Positions 5,901 to 12,790 of a stretch of 14,473 nt of DNA are shown piece after piece. The stretch is taken from positions 1 to 14,473 of the forward strand of contig PUPA01000048.1 in assembly GCA_003552885.1 (NCBI GenBank). The letters are read 5' to 3'. The notes under the pieces are model-generated. The model made no database searches and was not told the DNA's origin. It worked only from the letters and a program-made list of their open reading frames with translations. The DNA is from Natrialbaceae archaeon. GTDB taxonomy: Archaea > Halobacteriota > Halobacteria > Halobacteriales > Natrialbaceae. A program made the position numbers and the translations under genes. Position 1 is the first letter of the stretch; the number at the start of each line of letters is the position of its first letter.

Positions 5901-6533
5901 ATGAATCGCCGCTCGTTCCTGTCGACGGCCGCCGCGGCCACGACGGTCGCCGTCACCGGCTGTCTCGGCTCGTCGCCGCCCGGCCGCCTCTCCGACGCCG
6001 AGGAGGACCCCGACCAGCTTCCCACGCCCACCCTCGGTGACGGTCCGGTCGCCCTCGACGTCTACGAGGATCCGGGCTGTCCGGCCTGCCAGGAGTTCGC
6101 CCGGTCGTTGCTGCCGGTGATCCGCATGGAGCTGATCGAGGAGGGGTTCGTCACCTACAGCCACGTCGATTACATCCTCCCGGCGGCCGAGACGTCGATC
6201 GACAAGGGAAACGCCGCCCGCAGCGTCCAGGATCAGACCGGCGGCGACGGGGATCCGAACGGGTCGTTCTTCGAGTACAAGTCGGCGGTGTTCGACGCGA
6301 ACAGTCCCGGACGGGAAACCCTCGCCGAGCTGGCGGCCGACCACGGCGCCGATCCGGACGTGGTGGCGACGGATCTGGAAGAGGAGGCGTACTTCCCGAC
6401 GCTGGCGGCCGACTGGCGCCGTGGCGAAGAACACGACGTCGACTCCACGCCGACGGTCCTGGTCGACGGCACGGCCGTCGAGGAGCCCATGAACGGGCAG
6501 GCGATCTTCGACGCCGTCGTCGACGCGCTCTGA
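5901..6533 (+). CDS. thioredoxin-fold (DsbA-family) lipoprotein, Tat-exported
   Basis: The protein has 210 residues. The N-terminus MNRRSFLSTAAA is a twin-arginine signal with a hydrophobic stretch ending in the lipobox TGC, so Cys21 would be lipid-anchored on the outer face of the membrane. The mature part has a thioredoxin/DsbA-like fold. The redox motif CPAC is at Cys60-Cys63 after VALDVYEDPG, a helical insert follows, and the cis-proline motif STPTVLVDG has Pro184. Both active-site cysteines are present, so it should act as a thiol-disulfide oxidoreductase on exported proteins. The Asn/Asp-rich start of the mature region is a linker. Its substrates are not evident from the neighbours. Confidence 0.88.
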   Translation: MNRRSFLSTAAAATTVAVTGCLGSSPPGRLSDAEEDPDQLPTPTLGDGPVALDVYEDPGCPACQEFARSLLPVIRMELIEEGFVTYSHVDYILPAAETSIDKGNAARSVQDQTGGDGDPNGSFFEYKSAVFDANSPGRETLAELAADHGADPDVVATDLEEEAYFPTLAADWRRGEEHDVDSTPTVLVDGTAVEEPMNGQAIFDAVVDAL

Positions 6534-6607
6534 TCGTCGCTAGCGTCAAACCGGAGGCGACGTTCCCTAGTCGCCGGCCTCCAACCGGAGTCGAACGACC
6601 GCCACCG

Positions 6608-6612
6608 TTTTT
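6608..6612 (+). promoter_or_regulatory. TATA-like T tract, leaderless promoter of ASCH gene
   Basis: CGTTTTTGA lies with its T tract 25-29 bases before ATG 6637, the expected distance for a leaderless transcript. It supports ATG 6637 rather than the in-frame GTG at 6628. Confidence 0.45.
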
Positions 6613-6636
6613 GACCGCGGGCCCGACGTGATATCC

Positions 6637-6957
6637 ATGTCGACGATCGACGCCGCCGACCTGCTGCCGGCCGAGCGCTTACGCCAGCTCGCCCTCGAGG
6701 GTGAGATCACCCAGCTCCACCGGGGGGATCCCCACGCCGCGGAGGGCGATCGGTTCGAGATCGACGGGACGACGTTCGAGGTGATCGAGGTCCGCGAGCG
6801 ACGACTCGGCGAGCTGACCGACGAGGACGCCCGTGCGGAGGGGTCGCCCGATCTCGAGGCGTACAGACGCCGGATCGAGCGGACTCACGGCCTCGAGTGG
6901 GACGACGACCACACCGCCACCCTCCACCGGTTCGAGCCGGCCGAGCCGGCGGGCTGA
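6637..6957 (+). CDS. ASCH-domain protein
   Basis: This is a 106-residue protein from ATG 6637 (MSTIDAADLL). Its core matches the ASCH fold, a PUA-related RNA-binding beta barrel: GDRFEIDGTTFEVIEVRER, then LGELTDEDARAEG, then a helix with the final HGLEWDDDH and a strand ATLHRFE. ASCH proteins are thought to bind RNA or modified nucleosides and some are amidohydrolases; no specific substrate can be read here. The protein is single-domain and acidic. It is not clearly in an operon: an upstream promoter-like T tract and a 100-base gap separate it from the lipoprotein gene. Confidence 0.75.
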   Translation: MSTIDAADLLPAERLRQLALEGEITQLHRGDPHAAEGDRFEIDGTTFEVIEVRERRLGELTDEDARAEGSPDLEAYRRRIERTHGLEWDDDHTATLHRFEPAEPAG

Positions 6958-7000
6958 GCCAGTCGGGAGTCCGCTCGCGAGCCGTCCACGGATCGGCGCA

Positions 7001-7007
7001 TTCAATA
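7001..7007 (+). promoter_or_regulatory. TATA-like box upstream of the transporter leader
   Basis: TTCAATA lies 25-31 bases before the ATG of a 14-codon leader ORF (7032-7076). If used, the transcript begins at about the leader ATG and reaches the transporter GTG after roughly 48 bases. Confidence 0.4.
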
Positions 7008-7031
7008 GCCGAGGATCGGTTTCTGGATCCG

Positions 7032-7076
7032 ATGAGCACTCTCAGGATACGTGCCGGTATCGCCGGGGTGGGGTGA
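7032..7076 (+). CDS. possible 14-residue leader ORF before the transporter gene
   Basis: ATG AGC ... GGG TGA encodes MSTLRIRAGIAGVG. It lies in the same frame as the transporter gene, and its TGA is one codon (GCC) before the transporter GTG. A TATA-like box lies at about -28, so it would be translated as a leaderless ORF. It could couple translation to the transporter by termination and restart, or be chance. There is no conservation evidence here. Confidence 0.3.
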   Translation: MSTLRIRAGIAGVG

Positions 7077-7079
7077 GCC

Positions 7080-8438
7080 GTGTCCCGATCGACGGGAGCC
7101 GATCCGGCGGCCGAGGCGAAACGCATCCTCGGCCGCTCCCGGTGGTGGCAGATCGCCGCCGCCGCCGTGATGATGGCGCTCGTGAGCCCCTACCAATACG
7201 TCTGGTCGGCCCTCGAGGGGCCACTGGCGAGCCAGCTCGACGCCTCACTCTCCGTACTCGGGTTCGTCTTCACCGCCTACGTCGTCCTCATGGCACTCGT
7301 GCAGTTTCCCGCCGGCTGGTGGCGGGACAGACACGGTCCACGGGCGGTCACCCTCGTCGCGGGGCTGCTCGCCGGCGGGGGCTACTACGCGCTCTCGTTC
7401 GCCACGGAGGTCTGGCACGTCTACCTCGCGTACGCGATCGGATCGCTGGGCGTCGGCATGGTGTATACCGTCGCCGTCAACACCGCGGTCAAGTGGTTCC
7501 CCGACCGGCGCGGGCTGACCACCGGCATCGGGACGATGGCCTTCGCCGCCGGCAGCGCCGCGTTCGTCCCCTACGTCCGGTGGATGATCGACGGGGGCGC
7601 ACTGGGGGCGGCGCTCTCGAACATGGGGATCCTGATCGTCGTCGGGATCGTCGTCGGCACCTTCGTGCTGACCGATCCACCCGCCGAGTGGCACCGCACC
7701 GCCGCGGCGACGGCGGGCGACGCGGGCTCCGGAGCGGACGATCCGGGAGAGGAGTCCGCGGACACGCGGGAGGACGACGGCGAGGCGAGCGAGCCCGGGG
7801 CGGACGGGACCGGATCCAGGACGGACACGGCCCCAGACGGCGGACGCCGGCAGTTCACCTCCCGGGAGATGGTGCGAACCTGGCAGTTCTGGGTGATGTA
7901 CTTCATGTTCTTCGCCGTGAGCGCGGCGGGGCTGATGATCACCGCACGGGTCATCCTCTATGCCGAACAGGCCGGACTGACCGTGGCGGTCGCGACCGTC
8001 GCGGCGACGCTGTTGCCGATCGCCTCCGGTGGCGGCCGGCTCGTCGTCGGCGCCGCCTCCGACCGGTTCGACCGCGAGCGGATCACCGCCGTCTCGTTTC
8101 TGGTCTGTGGGCTCGCCACGTTCGGGGTCGTCGCCTTCGCGGGGATCGGCTCGGGCGTCGGCTACGTGCTCGCCGTCGCCGTCGCGGTCTTCTTCTGGAG
8201 CTCGCAGTTCTCGCTGTTCCCGAGCCTCGTCGGGGACTACTACGGGGCGAAGTACTCCTCGGCGAACTACTCGCTGGTCTACTCCGGGAAGATGTGGGGT
8301 GGGGTGTTCGGCGGCGGCGTCGTCGGCTGGCTGGTCGGCGTCGTCGGCTGGGACGTCGCCTTCCTCATCGGCGCCGCGCTCGCGCTCGGGGCCGGGATCG
8401 CCGGTCTCCTCCTCCGGGCGCCACGGCGGACGGGCTGA
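7080..8438 (+). CDS. OFA-type major facilitator superfamily transporter
   Basis: The protein has 452 residues in the cell membrane. About 12 hydrophobic segments are arranged six plus six. They are joined by a long acidic Gly/Asp/Glu-rich cytoplasmic loop at about residues 199-262, a typical halophile expansion. SPYQYVWSALEGPL in the first segment and GWWRDRHGPR (about 79-88, the MFS motif A) are characteristic of the oxalate/formate antiporter (OFA) subfamily. The second half has SDRFDRERI as the matching loop. The substrate, probably an organic anion such as a monocarboxylate, cannot be read from sequence. The GTG start at 7080 follows GGTGA with a three-base gap, the same Shine-Dalgarno core and spacing as rpl1. 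The gene ends 46 bases before thrB. Confidence 0.88.
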   Translation: MSRSTGADPAAEAKRILGRSRWWQIAAAAVMMALVSPYQYVWSALEGPLASQLDASLSVLGFVFTAYVVLMALVQFPAGWWRDRHGPRAVTLVAGLLAGGGYYALSFATEVWHVYLAYAIGSLGVGMVYTVAVNTAVKWFPDRRGLTTGIGTMAFAAGSAAFVPYVRWMIDGGALGAALSNMGILIVVGIVVGTFVLTDPPAEWHRTAAATAGDAGSGADDPGEESADTREDDGEASEPGADGTGSRTDTAPDGGRRQFTSREMVRTWQFWVMYFMFFAVSAAGLMITARVILYAEQAGLTVAVATVAATLLPIASGGGRLVVGAASDRFDRERITAVSFLVCGLATFGVVAFAGIGSGVGYVLAVAVAVFFWSSQFSLFPSLVGDYYGAKYSSANYSLVYSGKMWGGVFGGGVVGWLVGVVGWDVAFLIGAALALGAGIAGLLLRAPRRTG

Positions 8439-8454
8439 GTCGGGGTCCGCTACC

Positions 8455-8459
8455 TTTTT
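8455..8459 (+). promoter_or_regulatory. TATA-like T tract, leaderless promoter of thrB
   Basis: CCTTTTTGC has five Ts 26-30 bases before ATG 8485, in strongly G+C-rich DNA. The position fits a leaderless transcript. The same T tract could also help end the transporter transcript. Confidence 0.45.
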
Positions 8460-8484
8460 GCCCGCGGTGGGGAAAGTGCGGGCA

Positions 8485-9363
8485 ATGCTCACCGTGCGGG
8501 CGCCGGCGACGAGCGCGAACCTCGGCAGCGGCTTCGACGTGTTCGGGGTCGCACTCGAGGCGCCCGCCGACGTGATCCGGGTCGAACGCGCCACGGAAAC
8601 CACGATCGAGGTCACCGGCGCCGGCAGCCAGTACGTCCCGGAGGATCCGGAGAAAAACACCGTGGGTGCGGTCGCCGAGGCGCTCGATGCGCCCGCCCAC
8701 GTCCGGATCGACAAGGGCGTCCGTCCCTCCTCGGGGCTCGGCTCCTCGGCGGCCAGCGCGGCCGGAGCCGCCCTCGCGCTCAACGCCCTCTACGACCGCG
8801 GGCTGAGTCGTGAGGAGCTCGTCCCCGTCGCCGCTGAGGGAGAGGCGCTCGTCTCCGGGACGGCCCACTCGGACAACGTCGCCCCCGCGTTGCTCGGCGG
8901 CTTCACCGTCGTCGCCGACGGGCGGATCACGCGGGTCGACGCCGGGATCGGGCTCGTGGCCTGTCTGCCCGAGCTGACGGTCTCGACCCGCGACGCACGC
9001 GGAGTCGTGCCCGCCGGCGCGACGATGGACGAGCTCGTCGCCACCGTCGGCAACGCCGCGACACTCGCGATCGGGATGGCCCGCGAGGACCCCGAGCTCG
9101 TCGGCGCCGGGATGGACGATCCGGTCGTCACGCCCCGCCGGGCCGCACTCGTCGAGGGGTACGACCGGGTCCGGGAGGCCGCCCTCGACGCCGGCGCGAG
9201 TGGGGTCACCGTCAGCGGCGCCGGACCGACCCTGCTCGCGGTCTGTCGGCGGGCCGACCGACGGGCCGTCGCCGCCGCGATGGTCGACGGCTTCGACGAC
9301 GTCGGCGTCGAGAGCCGGGCCTACCGGACCGCCGTCGGCGACGGGGCCTCGCTGTACCGGTAG
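8485..9363 (+). CDS. thrB: homoserine kinase
   Basis: The protein has 292 residues, the normal length for ThrB, a cytoplasmic GHMP-family kinase that phosphorylates L-homoserine with ATP in threonine synthesis. Motif 1 is the N-terminal MLTVRAPATSANLGSGFDVFGVAL. The phosphate-binding loop is PSSGLGSSAASAAGAALALN at about residues 81-100, and motif 3 is GVTVSGAGPTLLAVC near the C-terminus. HSDNVAPALLGG is the usual substrate-site segment. The ATG at 8485 is preceded by a TATA-like tract at -28. A small membrane-protein gene starts on the very next base after the TAG. Confidence 0.95.
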   Translation: MLTVRAPATSANLGSGFDVFGVALEAPADVIRVERATETTIEVTGAGSQYVPEDPEKNTVGAVAEALDAPAHVRIDKGVRPSSGLGSSAASAAGAALALNALYDRGLSREELVPVAAEGEALVSGTAHSDNVAPALLGGFTVVADGRITRVDAGIGLVACLPELTVSTRDARGVVPAGATMDELVATVGNAATLAIGMAREDPELVGAGMDDPVVTPRRAALVEGYDRVREAALDAGASGVTVSGAGPTLLAVCRRADRRAVAAAMVDGFDDVGVESRAYRTAVGDGASLYR

Positions 9364-9735
9364 ATGGCCGCACGGACGGACGCGGCCCTCGCGGCGGTCG
9401 CGCTCGTGGCCTTCGGGCTCGCCGCGGTTCTCGTCGACGCGACGCTCGCGGCCCCGTTCGTCGTCGTCGGCGGCGTCGGTACCCTCGTCTTCGAGCTCCT
9501 CGCGACCCGGGGACGGGCGGCGGTGCGACGACGCTGGGAGCGGCCGGCCGTCCAGGTCGGGGCTCTCGCCGTCGCCGTCGCGACCGCCGTCGTCGGCGCC
9601 CTCCTCGCCCCGTCGGCGGTCATCTCCGCCGGCGTGGGTGCGCTCGGGACGTACCTGTTGGTGCTCGGTGGGGTCGTCGCCGCGAGACGGGTCCGAAACG
9701 CCGTCCGAGCGGACGGCGATCGAGGTCGGGAGTAA
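9364..9735 (+). CDS. small membrane protein following thrB
   Basis: The protein has 123 residues and starts immediately after the thrB stop (TAG-ATG), so it is co-transcribed with thrB. There are four hydrophobic segments: about 7-25, 28-47, 60-78 and 83-101. The basic loop RGRAAVRRRWERP lies between the second and third, and an Arg-rich C-terminus follows. No family is recognised. The link to homoserine kinase may be only positional. Confidence 0.7.
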   Translation: MAARTDAALAAVALVAFGLAAVLVDATLAAPFVVVGGVGTLVFELLATRGRAAVRRRWERPAVQVGALAVAVATAVVGALLAPSAVISAGVGALGTYLLVLGGVVAARRVRNAVRADGDRGRE

Positions 9736-9788
9736 CGTCCGGTCGTGGACGACGGCGGTGACCGCGGGACGTCGGCTCCCGGAACGGC

Positions 9789-11201
9789 TCAGCCGCGGTG
9801 GTTCTCGGCGACGTCCGCGACGGCGCCACAGATGACGTCCATCCCGGCGTCGACCTGACCCTCGGTCACCACCAGCGGCGGGATCAGCCGGAGGACGTTC
9901 TTCTCGCGGCCGGCGTACCACACCAGCACGCCCCGGCGGTAACACTCGAGCTGGATCTCCTCGACCAGGTCGACCGTCGGCTCACCGTCCCGGCGGAACT
10001 CGACGCCGACGAACAGCCCCTTCCCGCGGACGTCGACGATCTCCGGAACGTCCTCTGCCAGCTCGGCGAACCGCCCACGGATATGTTCGCCCATCGCCCG
10101 GGCGTGTGCCAGCAGGTCGTGTTCCTCGACGTACTCGATCGCGCGGATGCCACCGACGAACGCGGGGACGTTCCCCCGGAAGGTGCCGACGTGGCCGCCG
10201 GGGCCCCAGGTGTCGAACTCCTCGTGGTAGGCCATCGCGCCGACCGGGAGCCCGGAGCCGCCGATCCCTTTCGCCATCGTCACCGCGTCGGGGGTGACGT
10301 CCCAGTGGTCGGCGGCGAACCACTCGCCGGTCCGGCCGAAGCCGGTCTGGATCTCATCGAAGATCAGCATGGCGTCGTTGTCGTCGGCGATGTCGCGCAG
10401 CCCGTCGAGAAAGCCCTCCGGCGGGACGACGACGCCGCCTTCACCCTGGATCGGCTCGACCCAGATCGCCGCGGGCTTCTCGTGGCCGGCGTAAGCCCCC
10501 TCGAACTTCCGGGCGACGGCGTCGAGCGCGCGGGCACACGACCCCTCCCGACAGCAGTTCTCGGCCGGACAGAACGCCTCGACGTCGCCGCCGGGGTTGG
10601 GCTCCATCGAGTACGGGAACGGCACGTGGACGGCGTCGGCCAGCAGCGGGGCGTACCCCTCCTTGTAGCTCTTGCCGGCGGTGAGGCTGAGCGCGCCGGC
10701 GGTCGTGCCGTGGTAGGAGCCCTCGAAGGCGAGCAGGCCGTGGCGGCCCGTGTTGTGTTTGGCGAGTTTGATCGAGCCCTCGATGGCGTCGCTGCCGCTG
10801 GGGCCGCCGAAGACGATCTTGCTGTTGCCCGCGAGGTCACCGGGGAGGCGCTCGCCGAGGCGCTCGATGAACTCCACGCGGGCCTCGGTGGGGAAGTCGA
10901 CGGTATGGGTGAGCTTATCGAGCTGTTCGTGGACGCCCTCCAGCACGTGGGGGTTCGAGTGGCCGACGTTGAGGACCCCGATGCCGGCGAAGAAGTCGAG
11001 AAAGACGTTGCCGTCGACGTCGCGGATGGTCGCCCCCTTTGCTGCCTCCGGAGCGAACGGGAGCCGGCGCGGGTAGGCGACGGCGTTGCTGTCGACCTCG
11101 CGCTGTCGGGCGATGAGCGCCTCGGTGTCGGGACCGGGAACGTCGTCGACTGCCGGCTCTTCGGAGATGTGAAGCTCTTCGATCGGCGTCTCTACTGGCA
11201 T
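9789..11201 (-). CDS. class III PLP-dependent aminotransferase (possibly an amino-acid racemase)
   Basis: The protein has 470 residues and belongs to fold type I, class III (4-aminobutyrate/ornithine aminotransferase) enzymes. PLP-binding features are GPSGSDAIEGSIKLA, LAFEGSYHGTTAG, IFDEIQTGFGRTG with Asp282, and MAKGIGGSGLPVGA with the Schiff-base Lys311, followed by GTFRGNVPA. A cysteine-rich insert, FCPAENCCREGSC (Cys211, 216, 217, 221), resembles an insert found in archaeal relatives. Some of those relatives in Pyrococcus are broad amino-acid racemases rather than transaminases. Both activities remain possible; the amino donor cannot be read. The start at ATG 11201 has a TATA-like stretch about 23-30 bases upstream. 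It is convergent with the thrB operon and divergent from the next gene. Confidence 0.9.
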   Translation of the reverse strand: MPVETPIEELHISEEPAVDDVPGPDTEALIARQREVDSNAVAYPRRLPFAPEAAKGATIRDVDGNVFLDFFAGIGVLNVGHSNPHVLEGVHEQLDKLTHTVDFPTEARVEFIERLGERLPGDLAGNSKIVFGGPSGSDAIEGSIKLAKHNTGRHGLLAFEGSYHGTTAGALSLTAGKSYKEGYAPLLADAVHVPFPYSMEPNPGGDVEAFCPAENCCREGSCARALDAVARKFEGAYAGHEKPAAIWVEPIQGEGGVVVPPEGFLDGLRDIADDNDAMLIFDEIQTGFGRTGEWFAADHWDVTPDAVTMAKGIGGSGLPVGAMAYHEEFDTWGPGGHVGTFRGNVPAFVGGIRAIEYVEEHDLLAHARAMGEHIRGRFAELAEDVPEIVDVRGKGLFVGVEFRRDGEPTVDLVEEIQLECYRRGVLVWYAGREKNVLRLIPPLVVTEGQVDAGMDVICGAVADVAENHRG

Positions 11202-11223
11202 ATCGGAGGCTCTCGCTCGCCCC

Positions 11224-11231
11224 TCTTAGAC
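11224..11231 (-). promoter_or_regulatory. TATA-like box of the class III aminotransferase gene
   Basis: The minus strand reads GTCTAAGA at 23-30 bases before the ATG ending at 11201, consistent with a leaderless transcript. The match to consensus is weak. Confidence 0.4.
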
Positions 11232-11288
11232 GTTGCTTTCCCGGCGGCATGGTCAGAGGGCGACCGACCGCGGGCCAGCCCAAAGAAG

Positions 11289-11293
11289 TTTAT
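11289..11293 (+). promoter_or_regulatory. TATA-like box of the DUF5828-like gene
   Basis: AGTTTATGC lies about 31-35 bases before ATG 11324. It would give a leader of only a few bases. It supports ATG 11324 and the loss of the 25 extra codons available upstream in the same frame. Confidence 0.45.
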
Positions 11294-11323
11294 GCCGCTC
11301 GACGCCATACACCCGTCAGCCGA

Positions 11324-12040
11324 ATGGAAGAGAGCATCTCCGGATTCAAAGTACGCGGCGACTGGGTCGACGTCGTCGAGCACGGCGAACGGATCACCCG
11401 CGCGCTGCGAGATGCCGGCGTCCACGAGCCCGACACCGACGCGGAGGCACCGTTAGCGCGTGCCTTCGAGGAGTGGGAGGAGTGGCGCCCGAAGTCCCAC
11501 GAAACCCTGGACGCCGACGTCAGCGAGAAGACCGCCGAGCAGGCACACCTCGGGGAGGGGAAAGGCGAGCGCGCCGGCAAGGAGCCAAACGAGGACGTCA
11601 GAACCGCCGGCGAGAAGCTTTCGGCGTCCTACGAGGCTCTCGAGGATGAGGACGCCGAAGGTGCCGTCGACAACTGGCGGGAGTCGATCGGTTACGTCAC
11701 CCGTGCGGCGGACTCGGCGGGCCGGAAGGCCCTCCGTCGGGTCGAGGACACCGTCTACAAGCGGGTGATGACCCAGCTGGCCCCCTACTACTTCGACAAC
11801 GAGCTGATCAGCGCGAACGTCCAACAGTCCGGCCGGGGCAACGGCACCGAGTTCATCTTCGAGGTCAACGTGAACGACGACGGACTCAAAAGGGAGACCT
11901 CGGATCGGCTCGCGGAGTACGAGGACACGGTCGACCGCTGGCACGTCGAGGTCGAGAAGGACCTCGAGACCGCCGAGGCCATCGAGGGCGCCGAGCCACC
12001 GCCGGAGCCCGAGGACCCCTCCAGGGAGACCACGAACTGA
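11324..12040 (+). CDS. conserved haloarchaeal protein (DUF5828-like)
   Basis: The protein has 238 residues, starting MEESISGFKVRGDW at ATG 11324. It is cytoplasmic, acidic and mostly helical. Recognisable blocks are EFE/EWEEWRPKSHETL, a Gly/Glu-rich linker (EGKGERAGKEPNED), a helical region with RVEDTVYKRVMTQLAPYYFDNELISANV, and an acidic Pro-rich tail. It resembles the halobacterial DUF5828 family (recalled, not tested), which has no known function. It lies upstream of the ribosomal stalk operon, but rpl1 has its own TATA box, so co-transcription is not required. Confidence 0.75.
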   Translation: MEESISGFKVRGDWVDVVEHGERITRALRDAGVHEPDTDAEAPLARAFEEWEEWRPKSHETLDADVSEKTAEQAHLGEGKGERAGKEPNEDVRTAGEKLSASYEALEDEDAEGAVDNWRESIGYVTRAADSAGRKALRRVEDTVYKRVMTQLAPYYFDNELISANVQQSGRGNGTEFIFEVNVNDDGLKRETSDRLAEYEDTVDRWHVEVEKDLETAEAIEGAEPPPEPEDPSRETTN

Positions 12041-12062
12041 CCAGTGGCCGTGGTTCGACGGG

Positions 12063-12069
12063 TTTAAGT
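12063..12069 (+). promoter_or_regulatory. TATA box of the rpl1-rpl10-rpl12 operon
   Basis: TTTAAGT is a good haloarchaeal TATA box, flanked by an inverted repeat GACGG (12057-12061) and CCGTC (12070-12074). Transcription should start about 25 bases on, near 12091, giving a leader of about 65 bases before rpl1. Confidence 0.65.
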
Positions 12070-12090
12070 CCGTCATGGGACTTCCTTCGA

Positions 12091-12156
12091 AGGAGACAGG
12101 CGTGGCCTGTTTCACTGACCCGTAGGAGCAGACCCTGCGTACTACGGAGGTGAACG
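12091..12156 (+). promoter_or_regulatory. rpl1 mRNA leader, candidate L1 autoregulatory site, with Shine-Dalgarno
   Basis: The leader is too long for a leaderless gene and ends with GGAGGTGA (12146-12153), a full match to the archaeal anti-Shine-Dalgarno, three bases before ATG 12157. The sequence can form short hairpins, such as ACAGGCGTGGCCTGT (12096-12110). In archaea, L1 is known to bind a leader that mimics its 23S rRNA site and repress its own operon. The position, length and local structure fit that scheme. I cannot align the rRNA site here, so autoregulation is inference. Confidence 0.5.
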
Positions 12157-12789
12157 ATGGCAGATTCGGATATCGAAACCGCAGTGGCTCGCGCACTCGA
12201 GGAGTCGCCCGATCGGAACTTCACCGAGACGGTAGACCTCGCGATAAACTTGCGCGACCTTGACCTGAACGAACCGTCGAACCGTGTAGACGAGTCTATC
12301 GTCCTGCCGGCCGGAACCGGCCAGGAGACGCGAATCGTCGTCATCGCCGAGGGCGAGACCGCCGTCCGCGCCGAGGAGGTCGCAGACGAGGTCCTCTCGG
12401 AGGACGACGTCGCCGACCTCGAGGACGACGAGGCCAAAGACATGGCCGACGAGACCGACTTTTTCATCGCCGAGGAGGCGATGATGCAGGACATCGCCCG
12501 CTATCTGGGGACGGTCCTGGGTCCACGCGGGAAGATGCCCGACCCGCTCGGCCCCGACGACGACGTCGTCGAGGTGGTAAACCGGCTGAAAAACACCGTG
12601 CAGATCCGCTCGCGCGACCGACGGACGTTCCACACGCGCGTCGGCGCGGAGGAAATGAACGCGGAGGAGATCGCCGACAACATCGACGTGATCCTCCGTC
12701 GGCTCCACGCCGACCTCGAGAAAGGCCCCCAGAACATCGACTCCGTCTACGTGAAGACGACGATGGGGCCGTCCGTGGAGGTGGCCTGA
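12157..12789 (+). CDS. rpl1: 50S ribosomal protein L1 (uL1)
   Basis: The protein has 210 residues, normal for archaeal L1. It binds 23S rRNA at the L1 stalk, helping release of deacylated tRNA, and in archaea represses its own mRNA. Family features are the N-terminal RNFTETVDLAINLRDLDLN, the interdomain hinge, LGTVLGPRGKMPDPL (the L1 signature, near residue 120), and the final VKTTMGPSVEV. A strong Shine-Dalgarno fixes the ATG at 12157. It is the first gene of the rpl1-rpl10-rpl12 operon, with one base to rpl10. L11 is not encoded next to it here. Confidence 0.98.
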   Translation: MADSDIETAVARALEESPDRNFTETVDLAINLRDLDLNEPSNRVDESIVLPAGTGQETRIVVIAEGETAVRAEEVADEVLSEDDVADLEDDEAKDMADETDFFIAEEAMMQDIARYLGTVLGPRGKMPDPLGPDDDVVEVVNRLKNTVQIRSRDRRTFHTRVGAEEMNAEEIADNIDVILRRLHADLEKGPQNIDSVYVKTTMGPSVEVA

Positions 12790-12790
12790 G

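Noticed and set aside
4983..6434. 483-codon open frame on the minus strand
   Set aside because: It lies opposite parts of rpa3, the small DUF7091-like gene and the lipoprotein gene. The translation is low-complexity Arg/Gly/Pro-rich, as expected of a shadow frame in G+C-rich DNA.
6833..8575. 580-codon open frame on the plus strand
   Set aside because: It is a frame-shifted shadow of the ASCH, transporter and thrB genes, dominated by Arg with no recognisable domain.
8365..9945. 526-codon open frame on the minus strand opposite thrB
   Set aside because: The opposite strand encodes a clear ThrB with all GHMP motifs; this translation is Arg/Asp/Gly low-complexity.
9798..11456. 552-codon open frame on the plus strand opposite the PLP enzyme
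   Set aside because: It is a mirror of the aminotransferase gene, with no motif of its own.
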